A DNA stretch of 64,000 bases from Verrucomicrobiales bacterium (GTDB taxonomy: Bacteria > Verrucomicrobiota > Verrucomicrobiia > Limisphaerales > JAYPXF01), in assembly GCA_002715965.1 (NCBI GenBank), contig PBAL01000010.1:1-64000 (forward strand), read 5' to 3'. A model generated the notes under the pieces. It did not search any database. It worked only from the letters and a program-made list of their open reading frames with translations, and had not been told where the DNA came from. Positions 1 to 8,539 of this stretch are shown piece after piece. Every line of letters begins with the position of its first letter. The first letter of the stretch is position 1. The translations under genes were made by a program, and so were the position numbers.

Positions 1-32
1 CTGTCATTGTTCTGCCTCAGTCGGAATGACAG
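1..32. other. Hairpin-forming inverted repeat
   Basis: CTGTCATT at 1-8 is exactly complementary to AATGACAG at 25-32, giving an 8-bp stem with a 16-base loop. It lies 79 bases beyond the stop codon of the leftward lipoprotein gene and has no T-tract, so it could be part of a dispersed repeat or a weak transcript end. The window edge cuts off further context. Confidence 0.35.
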
Positions 33-111
33 TTTGAAGGCCCGGAGCTAAGCTACTCGCAACCCCGAGTAGCAACATGAAAAAGCATCTCACCCAGTCA
101 CGCGGACTGAT

Positions 112-441
112 TTATTCGGCGACGTACTTGAACTTGCCGGTTTCCGGATTGTACTCCGACTTCATCTTGTATGGCGCCTTGGGGATTTCCTTCAGATAAC
201 CTTCATCAATCAACTCCTGCAGGCTCTTCGGATTTCGTCCTTCCGAAGCTGCGAATAGCTTGATGGCGCTTTCCGCCTGAAGGATTCCAGCCGCGCCTTC
301 GCCTTTCTTCTTCGCCTTTGCCTGGGCGCCGAGATAGTCCGTTGCGGCATTCGCGGGATTGTGTCCCGGCTTGTCGGTTCCGGTGTCACAACCGGTGAAG
401 GCAAGGGTGGCTGCGAAGAGAATCTGGAGGTGGAGTTTCAT
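112..441 (-). CDS. Small lipoprotein, unknown function
   Basis: A 109-residue protein with a short charged N-terminus, a hydrophobic stretch and a lipobox ending at Cys18 (FTGC), so it is predicted to be lipidated and anchored to a membrane facing the periplasm. The mature part has a short Ala/Lys-rich helix, then a compact domain with the sequence SLQELIDEGYLKEIPKAPY and ends in ETGKFKYVAE. That pattern resembles the C-terminal part of type II secretion pseudopilin-like (DUF1559-type) proteins common in this phylum, but without their N-terminal prepilin helix. This resemblance is from memory only. The gene stands alone with no operon partner. Confidence 0.7.
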   Translation of the reverse strand: MKLHLQILFAATLAFTGCDTGTDKPGHNPANAATDYLGAQAKAKKKGEGAAGILQAESAIKLFAASEGRNPKSLQELIDEGYLKEIPKAPYKMKSEYNPETGKFKYVAE

Positions 442-487
442 GAGCCGAAGCTAGCAAGTGAACTGTGCTTGCCAAGCTTGAAGGCGC

Positions 488-926
488 TCACTGTTCGAAG
501 CGGGCTTTCACCAGATAGGTCAAGGCCTTTACGGAAAGTTCCACCGGGAGGAAGGGCTTGCCGATCAGGTTGGAACCGCCACTCAATGAAGACGTGGCCT
601 TGCGCATGAAGTCGGTGAGGCCCGTGACGAATATGACGGGTGTTTTTTGGTTCTCGGGCGTCTCACGAATCTTCTTGCAGAGCTCGTACCCGTTTCGTTC
701 TTGGTAAACTCCTGCAGCTTCTGCCGCAGATATGCCAGGGCTCTGGGAAGTGTGGCGATGAAGTCGCGTTTGAGGTCAGCCTGGTATTCGGCTTCCGCAG
801 CCCTTTCGGCGGCCGGTGGAGCCGGCGGCCTGGTGATCATCTGCGTGTGCGCCGGCATCCGCATGGTGCTGGGGCTACGGGGGGCGCGGCGTCCCGCCGG
901 AACTTTCGCTGCCGGAGGCGTCGTTG
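488..926 (-). pseudogene. Decayed response regulator: Hpt start joined to receiver end
   Basis: Read leftward, an Ala/Pro-rich linker leads into ADLKRDFIATLPRALAYLRQ, which resembles the start of an Hpt domain. The reading frame then changes near 690-715. The new frame gives NGYELCKKIRETPENQKTP, then VIFVTGLTDF and NLIGKPFLPVEL, ending VKARFEQ at 488. That is the last third of a receiver domain, including the strand before the conserved Thr/Ser and the KPF lysine. Most of the Hpt domain and the first half of the receiver, including the phospho-acceptor Asp, are missing, as is any N-terminal domain. The remnant begins within a few bases of the ABC permease stop codon. It is either a real deletion plus frameshift or an assembly collapse. 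Confidence 0.6.
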
Positions 927-2246
927 CTACTTCGACCAAAGCCAGCTGATGAGCTTGGCTATGGTCGGCGACTGGCCCTGCGCCAGGATGCCGATGCGGA
1001 AGATCCGTGCCGCGGCCCACACGCAGAAGAACATGAATGCAGTGGTAAGAACGAATCCTAGGACAAGCTCCCACGTCGCCGGTCCCGGTGCTGCGGCAAG
1101 GCGCATGATCATCAAGGTTGGCGTGAAGGGCGGGATCAAGGACATCGCCTGTGAGAAGGGCGAATGCGGTGCGCGAATCAGCGCGGTGACGGCAAACATC
1201 GGAACCATTCCAAGAATCATTGCCGGCATCATCAGGCTTTGCGCATCGCGGATCTCATTGCACGCGGAACCGATCGCCAGAAACATCGATCCAAAGATGA
1301 ACAACGCCAGGATCTGGTATACGAAGAACCACACGATCAACGACCAGGGCAGGAGTTCCAGCACACCGAAGAAGGTCATCACGCCCGCAATGCCGCCGAT
1401 ATAAAGCAACGACAAGGTAAGCGCTACCAGGACACAGCCCACCAGCTTGCCGAACATCAATTGGAACGGCGACACCGAGGAAATAAGCACCTCGGACACC
1501 TTGTTCATCTTTTCCTCAAGGACCGTGTTCATCAGCATGGGCGCGCTCGTCATCACGATCATGAACATCACCATCATGGAGAACACGGGAACCAGAAAGT
1601 TCACGAACTTGTTGTCCTTCTTGGCCTTTTGCACCTTGCCCGTCTTGCTGCGCTTGGCCAACCCGAGTTGATCGACGCCAACCCTTCGGTTCAGCTTCGC
1701 AATTCTACGCGTGTCTAGCCCCTCTGCCTTGAAGCGCTGATTGCGAATCACTCCGTTGACCGTGCGGTCGATCCAGTTCGGCAGCGCGAAGTAAGAAGGC
1801 GTCTGCGAATAATAGCGAATGCCCCGATCACCCTCGCCATCCGTCTCCATTACGTCCTTCCCGATGATCAGAAAGGCGAAGAGCTTCTTTTTGCGAACCT
1901 GATTGGATAATTCGAGAATCAGCTTCTCCTCATCTTCCTGATCCTGATGCGTTGATGGAATGAATGGGGCTTTGGGTCCCACGAAGTTCGCCAGCTTGTC
2001 CTTGCCCGGATTCTTCACCGCCTCGTTCTGCGCCTTGGCCGCGGCCTCAAGCGCCGGATAAATCTTCCCGCTCCGGTCCACCACCGCGAACTTTCTGGGG
2101 GAAGTGTCGACCTTCTTCTCGGCAAAAAACTGGATTCCCACGCTCAGGGCCATCAACGCCGGTGCCATCAACACGCTCAGGATGAACACCTTGCTGCGCA
2201 CGGCGTTGGAATACTCAGCAATGGCGACCCGCTTAGTTTTTTCCAT
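927..2246 (-). CDS. ABC-2 type transporter permease (NatB-like)
   Basis: A 439-residue membrane protein: one N-terminal transmembrane helix (around residues 19-40), a large extracytoplasmic segment of about 200 residues, then five or six closely packed helices. The segment LMNTVLEEKMNKVSEVLISS just after the second helix is typical of NatB/YhaP-type ABC-2 permeases. Its partner ATPase is the upstream gene, and the two overlap by 14 bases if translation starts at the ATG at 2246 (MEKTKRVAIAEY). A longer in-frame extension exists but lies fully inside the ATPase gene. Family members export sodium, peptides or drugs; the substrate here cannot be read from sequence. Confidence 0.85.
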   Translation of the reverse strand: MEKTKRVAIAEYSNAVRSKVFILSVLMAPALMALSVGIQFFAEKKVDTSPRKFAVVDRSGKIYPALEAAAKAQNEAVKNPGKDKLANFVGPKAPFIPSTHQDQEDEEKLILELSNQVRKKKLFAFLIIGKDVMETDGEGDRGIRYYSQTPSYFALPNWIDRTVNGVIRNQRFKAEGLDTRRIAKLNRRVGVDQLGLAKRSKTGKVQKAKKDNKFVNFLVPVFSMMVMFMIVMTSAPMLMNTVLEEKMNKVSEVLISSVSPFQLMFGKLVGCVLVALTLSLLYIGGIAGVMTFFGVLELLPWSLIVWFFVYQILALFIFGSMFLAIGSACNEIRDAQSLMMPAMILGMVPMFAVTALIRAPHSPFSQAMSLIPPFTPTLMIMRLAAAPGPATWELVLGFVLTTAFMFFCVWAAARIFRIGILAQGQSPTIAKLISWLWSK

Positions 2247-3192
2247 GCGCCGCCTCCTCGGTTGTAGGTCGCGCGATGCGAACGAAGATGTCATGCAACG
2301 AAGGCTTGGCGACTTCGAAGTGGGTGACCGGCGTTTTGTCCATCACCGCACGCAATAGTTTCTGAGACTCGCCGACGTATTTGAGTTCCATGTGACCATT
2401 GATTTCCTTGGCATCCGATACTCCGTCGATCTCTCTGACAAAATCCAAACTCCCTTCCGCCCCCAGACGATAACGGTCTTCACCATGGGCCGATTGGATC
2501 TCGTGCATGCTTCCATCCAGGACCTTGCGTCCCTTGTAGATCATGAAGATGGAATCACACATCCGTTCCGCCATCGACATGTCATGCGTGGAGAAGATGA
2601 TCGTTCGCCCCTGCTGGCGAAGATCCAGAATCGCATCGCGAATCACCTTCAGGTTCACCGGATCCAAACCCGAGAAAGGCTCGTCAAGAATGATCAACTC
2701 AGGATCCGCCATCACCGCGCTCACAAACTGGATCTTCTGCGCCATGCCCTTGGACAAGGCCTCCACCTTCTTGTGCGCCCACTCGCTCAACCCCATGCGT
2801 TCCAGCCAATGATTGATGGACGCGTTGGCATCACGACGCGACATTCCCTTCAACGCGCCGAAGTATTGCAGCACTCGATTGACCTTCTGCTTCCGATACA
2901 GACCACGTTCTTCCGGCAGGTAACCGATCCTGTCATTTGCCGAACGAGTGGACTGATTGCCCAGCACCTCCACCTCTCCACTGTCCGGGTGAAAGATATG
3001 GAGTATCATCCGAATCGTCGTCGTCTTGCCCGATCCATTCGGACCAATGAAGCCGTAGATGGAACCTCGTGGCACGTTCAGCGAAAGTTCCTTAACCGCC
3101 TCATGCTTTCCAAAAGTCTTCGTCACCTTCTCAAGCAGGACAGCAAGATCAGCTCTGGCAACGCTGGCTTCGGCTGACGGGATTTCGGACAT
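2233..3192 (-). CDS. ABC transporter ATP-binding protein (NatA-like)
   Basis: A 319-residue cytoplasmic ATPase with Walker A GPNGSGKTT, a signature region LSKGMAQKIQF (variant of LSGGQ), Walker B LIILDEPFSGLDP and an H-loop FSTHDM. After the nucleotide-binding domain comes a C-terminal accessory region of about 90 residues, typical of NatA/CcmA-type exporters. It is translationally coupled to the ABC-2 permease by a 14-base overlap, so the two should form an exporter. It probably starts at the ATG at 3192; the short gap to the divergent gene at 3361 would hold promoters for both directions. Confidence 0.88.
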   Translation of the reverse strand: MSEIPSAEASVARADLAVLLEKVTKTFGKHEAVKELSLNVPRGSIYGFIGPNGSGKTTTIRMILHIFHPDSGEVEVLGNQSTRSANDRIGYLPEERGLYRKQKVNRVLQYFGALKGMSRRDANASINHWLERMGLSEWAHKKVEALSKGMAQKIQFVSAVMADPELIILDEPFSGLDPVNLKVIRDAILDLRQQGRTIIFSTHDMSMAERMCDSIFMIYKGRKVLDGSMHEIQSAHGEDRYRLGAEGSLDFVREIDGVSDAKEINGHMELKYVGESQKLLRAVMDKTPVTHFEVAKPSLHDIFVRIARPTTEEAAHGKN

Positions 3193-3360
3193 CGCGTCAC
3201 TTCATAGCCGCAGCGCTGAGCAGTGGCGACTTCAAAGTCTTCCGGTCACGGAATGCTTCCACCGAAAGCTCTGTCGGGCTCAATAACGATCTGTAAGCTC
3301 CCGCCAACAGTGGGAATAAACTCTCAGGAGTTCAATGGAGATCCAAAACTCAAACAACCC

Positions 3361-4009
3361 ATGGAAGCCAAAGTGGTGTGCGTCTGCGAGGCGCGTTTTG
3401 AATTCGATGTTGAACCCGTGGATGGCGCCATGCCCTATGAACTGGCCTGTCCCGAAGGCAACAACGACCTGACCGTGGCCGCCAACGAATACCTCGCTCA
3501 GCCAGGCGAAGAGACGGTTCACTGCCATCGGGGAGAAGAAGAAGAAAGAGAGCGCCGGTGTCATCGGACTCGTCGCCGGTTTGATCGGCATGGCACTTTG
3601 GTATGCCCCGGTTGCGGCAGGCGCAATTCTGGGCGGGCAATATCTCGGGGTGGGCGGCAGTATCACCGACACCATCTCCAAGATGGGCGATATGTTTTAC
3701 GGGCAGGAGGTCCAATTCGCGCAAGAAGTGGTGGCGGCCAAAGACGACCAGGAATTGACGAAAGTTTTGGCCAGCTCGATGGATGAAGTGATACCGGCCA
3801 CTGTGAGCGAATTCAAGAAGGACGAGCTGCCCGAGATGCGCAAGCTCGCTTCGGGCGAACTGACCAAGGCTCAAGACATCAAGAATCTTGCCGCGAACAT
3901 ATCAACCTGGGAGGTCTTCAAGGAATCCTTCTCCATGATGACTTGGGTGTTCGTTTTTCTCGGAATTTTCACGGTCTATCGACTGCCGAGCACGGCGACA
4001 GCTGAGTGA
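3361..4009 (+). pseudogene. Frameshifted zinc-ribbon/membrane protein gene
   Basis: Translation from the ATG at 3361 gives MEAKVVCVCEARFEFDVEP and then a Cys-containing half-ribbon ending AANEYLAQ. This is clearly related to the two ribbons of the protein at 24940-25380. Around 3490-3545 the frame must move by +1 to continue into GEKKKKESAGVIGLVAG, a hydrophobic helix (about 3560-3660), an acidic amphipathic region and a final helix before the stop at 4009. Without the shift the first frame runs into Arg-rich nonsense. The slip lies beside a GAAGAAGAAGAAAG tract. The last expected ribbon cysteine (CPEG rather than CPEC) is also missing. Whether this is decay or an indel in the assembly is open. 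Confidence 0.6.
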
Positions 4010-4028
4010 AAAAGCGGCAGTTGCGGGA

Positions 4029-5309
4029 TCAAACCCGAGCCCACTCGGGCGGATTGTTTAGCTTGTAGAGCATCTCGCCAGCCTTGGGTATGTAGAGGAC
4101 GCCCTCGTCTTCCCGTCCCTGATACTCATCCACGTTGATGGACGCCGGATCGCGGTAGCCCAAGTTCAATTGCGCGCAAACCTCGGGCGGAATCTTCGTC
4201 GCCAAGGTCACCTGCACACGACATTTCTCCACGCCATCTTCGAACACGCCCTGCCCACGCACATGCGTTGAATGCGCGAGCACTCCCCATGGGTAATCCT
4301 TGAATTTGTCCCACTGCTTCAGGAAGTAATCCCGACAATGATAACCCACCGCCATGATCGTGTCGCGATGGGTGAAACACACCTCCTCCACATGTGGCGC
4401 ATAGATGATCAATTCACCACCATCGGCCACGACGGGTTCCAACTTGTACATCGCCTTGCCCGCCGTCCAGATCTCGTCATACATCGGCGGGGCGCAGGAC
4501 AACACCGTCTTGAAGGGGTTGTCCTTGTAGACGATGTGGATGCCATTCGAAATATCCGCGGCAGCATCCCAGGCATCCTCGGGTGAACCGGCACACAAAC
4601 CAGCCAATGACTTGTCCGGCCGGACCACCATCGCAAAGCAGAGCTTGCGCAGATTCACCATCGCTCCGGCGCGATCGACCACCTTTCGAACCGGTGTGAA
4701 CTTGTTCCCGATCGTGCGCGCGTTCGTAACCACCGCGCCAAGCCAGTGAAAGAAATTCAGGATCTCCGGACCGGCGACACCGGGGAACAAATACTTGTTG
4801 CCACCCGAAAACCCGACCACCTCATGCGGGAACACCGGCCCCACGATCATGACCTCGTCGTAGTCAAAGAGCCGCTTATTGATCTCCACCGGCACATCCA
4901 TCTCAAACAAACCGCCGGACAATTCCTTGATCTCCTCCGCGGTGATCGTCCCGATGTTCTTCAACGCATCCGGATTGTCCCATTCGTGGTTGATGAACTC
5001 GACGGAACCGTATTTCGACGCCCGTTCTTCCGTTGAAATCTCCAGCCTGCCGCAAATCGCCTCCTCGCTCATCGGCTGATGCGTCCCCAATGCAATCATC
5101 ACGTCAACCGCGGTCGCAGCTTCGCCGATCCGGTCAAAGATCGTCTTGAACAACAGGCCCACCGGCGCTGTGCGCGTGCTGTCCGGAACGATCAGCAATA
5201 CCCGTCGATTGGAGTAGTCGGATGCGGGACAAGTCTCCGCAACGATACGCACCACTTCGCCGTCGGAAAGCGGTGCATCAGTCTCAGCTATCGCGGAAAG
5301 CGCGCTCAT
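4029..5309 (-). CDS. LarA-like nickel-pincer racemase/epimerase (DUF2088)
   Basis: A 426-residue cytoplasmic protein of the lactate racemase LarA superfamily. Visible family features are the DSTR motif (43-46), GTHQP with His77, and the block FPHEVVGFSGGNKYLFPGVA with His162 and Lys172, followed by His188 in NFFHWLG. The spacing His162-Lys172-His188 (10 and 16 residues) equals that of His174-Lys184-His200 in Lactobacillus LarA, where the lysine holds the nickel-pincer cofactor and the last histidine binds nickel. The activity is therefore likely an alpha-hydroxyacid racemization or epimerization. The ATG at 5309 overlaps the upstream SDR stop codon (TGATG), so the two genes are coupled. No larB, larC or larE cofactor gene is in the window. 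Confidence 0.8.
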   Translation of the reverse strand: MSALSAIAETDAPLSDGEVVRIVAETCPASDYSNRRVLLIVPDSTRTAPVGLLFKTIFDRIGEAATAVDVMIALGTHQPMSEEAICGRLEISTEERASKYGSVEFINHEWDNPDALKNIGTITAEEIKELSGGLFEMDVPVEINKRLFDYDEVMIVGPVFPHEVVGFSGGNKYLFPGVAGPEILNFFHWLGAVVTNARTIGNKFTPVRKVVDRAGAMVNLRKLCFAMVVRPDKSLAGLCAGSPEDAWDAAADISNGIHIVYKDNPFKTVLSCAPPMYDEIWTAGKAMYKLEPVVADGGELIIYAPHVEEVCFTHRDTIMAVGYHCRDYFLKQWDKFKDYPWGVLAHSTHVRGQGVFEDGVEKCRVQVTLATKIPPEVCAQLNLGYRDPASINVDEYQGREDEGVLYIPKAGEMLYKLNNPPEWARV

Positions 5310-6115
5310 CAAATCGTCTGTGAAAGGAATCCACCGTCCACGCAGATGTCCGTGCCAGTCACAAAACTGCTCGCCGCTTCACTCGCCAGGAAAACCGCTG
5401 CACCCACCAGTTCCTTTGCCTCGCCAAAGCGATTCATCGGAGTGTGCCCCCAGATTTGCTTCGTGCGATCGGAAGGCGAACCGTCCTCATTGAACAACAG
5501 TTTGCGGTTCTGTTCGGCAGGGAAAAAGCCCGGCGTAAGAGTATTCACGCGAACCTTCGAGCCCGCCCATTCGCGAGCGAGAAACTTGGTCAGCGTGAGG
5601 ACCGACGCCTTCGAGGACGAATAGGTCACCACGCGCGAGAGGGGTATATGCGCAGAGACGCTGGCAATGTTGATGATGCTGCCGCGCTGGCGTTCCACCA
5701 TTCCGGGTCCAAAGACCTGGCAGGGAAGAAACGCACCACCGACAAGATTGAGATCGAAGTTGGCGTTCCAGGCATCCAGTGGGATGTCCTCAAACTTGGT
5801 ATCGCCCGCGACCGTGACCTTCGGGTCATTGCCACCTGCGGCGTTGACGAGGACGGAAACCGGACCAAAGGCCTTTTCGATCTCGTCCCGCGCTGCTTCC
5901 AAACTCGCCTTCTCACTCGCGTTCGCCGTCACAAAAATCGCCTCACCACCTTTCTCCGTGATCGCTTCTACCCGGCCATTGCCGCGCTCGGCGTTGCGTC
6001 CCATCACGACAACCTTCGCGCCCGCACCGGCCAGACCTTCGGCAATAGCACCGCCCAGAACACCGGTCGCGCCAATCACCGCAGCAACCTCATCATTCAA
6101 ATCAAAAAGACTCAT
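5309..6115 (-). CDS. SDR oxidoreductase, mannonate/gluconate type
   Basis: A 268-residue classical short-chain dehydrogenase. The Rossmann motif GATGVLGGAIAEG begins at residue 15, NAAGG is at 91-95, the active-site serine lies in ASVSAH (151-156), and Tyr165-Lys169 form the YSSSK catalytic pair. The C-terminal part reads GFFPAEQNRKLL and later SSFVTGTDICVDGGF, a pattern I associate with D-mannonate/hexonate oxidoreductase-type SDRs; substrate assignment is inference. It is the first gene of a two-gene operon with the LarA-like gene. The start at 6115 (MSLFDLNDE) fits the family better than the in-frame ATG at 6151. Confidence 0.8.
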   Translation of the reverse strand: MSLFDLNDEVAAVIGATGVLGGAIAEGLAGAGAKVVVMGRNAERGNGRVEAITEKGGEAIFVTANASEKASLEAARDEIEKAFGPVSVLVNAAGGNDPKVTVAGDTKFEDIPLDAWNANFDLNLVGGAFLPCQVFGPGMVERQRGSIINIASVSAHIPLSRVVTYSSSKASVLTLTKFLAREWAGSKVRVNTLTPGFFPAEQNRKLLFNEDGSPSDRTKQIWGHTPMNRFGEAKELVGAAVFLASEAASSFVTGTDICVDGGFLSQTI

Positions 6116-6204
6116 GGCCGCGCATCGTTGCTGAATCGAGAAACTCATCAAAGCAAATTTCCGGAATCACCCTCGTCTGAATCCTTTCCATCCAGAGTGC
6201 ATGA

Positions 6205-6226
6205 ACATGTTACATATGTTACATGT
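6205..6226. promoter_or_regulatory. Candidate operator: near-perfect palindrome with tandem 9-mers
   Basis: A 22-bp site that matches its own reverse complement except at one symmetrical pair of positions. It is built from two head-to-tail copies of ATGTTACAT (6207-6215 and 6216-6224) flanked by ACATGT arms. It sits about 90 bases upstream of the SDR start codon in the divergent gap to the DUF3299 lipoprotein gene, a natural place for a regulator of the SDR/LarA-like operon. No regulator gene is adjacent, so the binding protein is unknown. Confidence 0.45.
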
Positions 6227-6367
6227 GTAGGTACGATTCATATTTCACGCGGCAATCGAAAGTCATCACAACTGCGTATGCGTTGACGGGAAAGAGCCTC
6301 CTCTTCTAACTAGCCAAATGTTGGAAATTCGTTAGTTTGAGCCACTCACACAGTCGCCGTCAGCATC

Positions 6368-7423
6368 ATGAAGACTCTGAAACTCTTTTCTTCCCTGAGC
6401 GCCGTCACGCTTATCATTGCAGGTTGCGGGAATCAGGAACCGGTTCAGCAAACCGCAGCCGTCGAGGTCCGGGGGGAAGCCATCCGTTCTATTGTCCCGG
6501 AACCGGCACCTGAGATTGCCGAACCGGAACGCGAACCCAATCCCGCTCCCGAGGTGACGCCAAAGCCGGCCAAACCTGGGATCCAGGCTGAACTGGAAAA
6601 AGCAGTCACCAAGCTGCCCGAGCCGGAACCGCAGATTCTGACCAAGGAGAACACGAAGCCGTCACCGAAACCGCAACCACAGGCAAAGGTCGAACCTGCG
6701 AATCCCAATTCAGCACCGGAGACAGTTTCCACAATCGACGATCCGAAAACCTCTCCCGCTCCGAAATCCAATGTGAAAGAAGTGGCATCGAACGCTGCTG
6801 CAGCTCTGACCGCCGGAATCGAGACTGAGTCCAAAGCAGGAAAATCACCCGCTCCCAAGAAAGCGACCGAGGAGAAGAAAGCTCCTGCGCCGGTAAAACC
6901 TGCGACCACGGACTCAGCAGCAGTCGCCAAGAACAACTCTGACAAACCCAAACCGGGCGGTAACTCGGACTCCAAGGAAGAGAAATACGAGATGGACGGC
7001 AAATACCGCGTGGTCGGGTTCGACAAACTGGCTTCGTTCGAATTTGAAGTTCCTGAGGAAGAATACGATCCGGACAAAAAACCAGATCCCGAGAATCAAC
7101 CCGACCAGATCCCCACCAACATCAAGGCACTCAACAAGAAGCCTGTTGCGATCAAGGGTTTCATGCTTCCCCTCAAGGTTGAGGACGGCGAGATCACCGA
7201 ACTCCTCATCATGCGCGACCAGTCCATGTGCTGCTACGGCACTGTTCCGAAGATCAACGAATGGGTCAGCGTGAAGATGGTCGGCAAGGGAGTGAAACCC
7301 ATCCTCGATCAGGCGGTCACGATCTACGGCAATCTCAAGGTCGGTGAGATGCGTGAGAACGGTTACCTCATCGGCATCTACGAGATGGACGGCGACAAGC
7401 TGCTCGGTCCGCTCGAATTCTGA
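6368..7423 (+). CDS. Lipoprotein with long Pro/Glu/Lys linker and DUF3299 domain
   Basis: A 351-residue protein with a lipoprotein signal ending at Cys20 (IIAGC). Residues 30-210 are a low-complexity stretch rich in Pro, Glu, Lys and Ala, like the periplasm-spanning linkers of TonB-type proteins. The last 120 residues form a folded domain with VAIKGFMLPLKVEDGEITEL and LIMRDQSMCCYGTVPKINEW, the hallmark of DUF3299 proteins; the MCCYG motif suggests a metal or redox role. DUF3299 function is not established. The next gene starts 13 bases downstream and is probably co-transcribed. Confidence 0.75.
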   Translation: MKTLKLFSSLSAVTLIIAGCGNQEPVQQTAAVEVRGEAIRSIVPEPAPEIAEPEREPNPAPEVTPKPAKPGIQAELEKAVTKLPEPEPQILTKENTKPSPKPQPQAKVEPANPNSAPETVSTIDDPKTSPAPKSNVKEVASNAAAALTAGIETESKAGKSPAPKKATEEKKAPAPVKPATTDSAAVAKNNSDKPKPGGNSDSKEEKYEMDGKYRVVGFDKLASFEFEVPEEEYDPDKKPDPENQPDQIPTNIKALNKKPVAIKGFMLPLKVEDGEITELLIMRDQSMCCYGTVPKINEWVSVKMVGKGVKPILDQAVTIYGNLKVGEMRENGYLIGIYEMDGDKLLGPLEF

Positions 7424-7436
7424 CCGCTCCACGGAC

Positions 7437-8531
7437 ATGCGCACGTCCGTGCTGACCATTTGCCTGCTGTTTCAATTTTCGGCGGCTGCAGCAGAAATCA
7501 TCTGGCCTTCCCGCGCCAAGCCGACACCCGCTCGACTCCACGTAAATCAAGGCCCGCCACCCAGGGACATGGGCTCCTACGGCAAGTGCCGGCTCTACGG
7601 GTATGCCGGCAACGACGGCCGACCCGCCTACCTCGCCGTCACCAAACACTTCAAGAATCGCGACGCGCTCCAGGCGGTGAATGTCCCGATGAAGAGTGGT
7701 TCATTCCGAATCTCCCTTTCGACCAACAACGCGTCCATCCTCAGCTTTCATCGTGCCGTCGTCGAAAAGCCCGTCGGCCATGCGATCTACCTCACCGGCA
7801 TCGTCGGGCTGACCCCGCCGGAAAAGAAGCTCGTGGATACCTTCAACCAATGGGGCTGGCACGTGATCGTTTCCCACACCTCGCATCACTTCATGAAACC
7901 CAGGATGCTGGTCCACGACGAGAAGACCATCGAGACCGAGGCAAGGAAGCTGGCACACGACGCGAACAACCATCTGGCCGATAAGGCCTACGCGATCGAA
8001 GCGATGGTGCTTTACCTCAAGAAACACCATCCGCAATTGCTGAAAGGCAAACGCATCATTGCTGGCGGAAGCGCGGGCGCATTGGCGCTGCCCGTGACTG
8101 CCGCGCGACTGGGCCGTTTCGACGCGGCCGTGCTCATCGGAGGCGGAGGAAACATCGGCACGATCCTCACCGAATCCAGTTTGAATCCGCTTTCACTCTA
8201 CGAAGTGCACCAAGAACGGAGCCAGAAGATCTGGAGGCGTGCAGAGCCGGAAGTCCGTCAGAAGGTGGCCAAGCTAATCCACCGGGACATACCTCTGGAC
8301 CCTGCGCGACTTGCCGGCCGGCTTGGCAGGACGCCGGTGTTGATGATGCAGGCGGAGATGGACCAGATGGTGCCCGTTTCAACCGGCAACCTGCTGGCCA
8401 AAAAGTTTGCGAACATGGAGAGATGGGGCTACCCCGTGAACCACATCGTCCTTTTCGGCGCACTGCATTTTCAGGCGAGCACGGTCGCTCAATGGGTGCA
8501 CGCCAAGGTCTTTCCACAGCCGGAGAAGTAG
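7437..8531 (+). CDS. Secreted alpha/beta hydrolase
   Basis: A 364-residue protein with a cleavable-looking signal peptide (hydrophobic residues 4-19, Ala-rich end). It has an alpha/beta-hydrolase layout: HAIYLTGIVG in the first strand region, the nucleophile elbow GGSAGA with Ser212, a likely acid in QAEMDQMVP, and a final His in FGALHFQ. The substrate cannot be told; similar secreted hydrolases in this phylum are often esterases or peptidases. The start at 7437 lies 13 bases after the lipoprotein stop, so the genes are probably one transcript. Confidence 0.75.
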   Translation: MRTSVLTICLLFQFSAAAAEIIWPSRAKPTPARLHVNQGPPPRDMGSYGKCRLYGYAGNDGRPAYLAVTKHFKNRDALQAVNVPMKSGSFRISLSTNNASILSFHRAVVEKPVGHAIYLTGIVGLTPPEKKLVDTFNQWGWHVIVSHTSHHFMKPRMLVHDEKTIETEARKLAHDANNHLADKAYAIEAMVLYLKKHHPQLLKGKRIIAGGSAGALALPVTAARLGRFDAAVLIGGGGNIGTILTESSLNPLSLYEVHQERSQKIWRRAEPEVRQKVAKLIHRDIPLDPARLAGRLGRTPVLMMQAEMDQMVPVSTGNLLAKKFANMERWGYPVNHIVLFGALHFQASTVAQWVHAKVFPQPEK

Positions 8532-8539
8532 GCCCTCGT

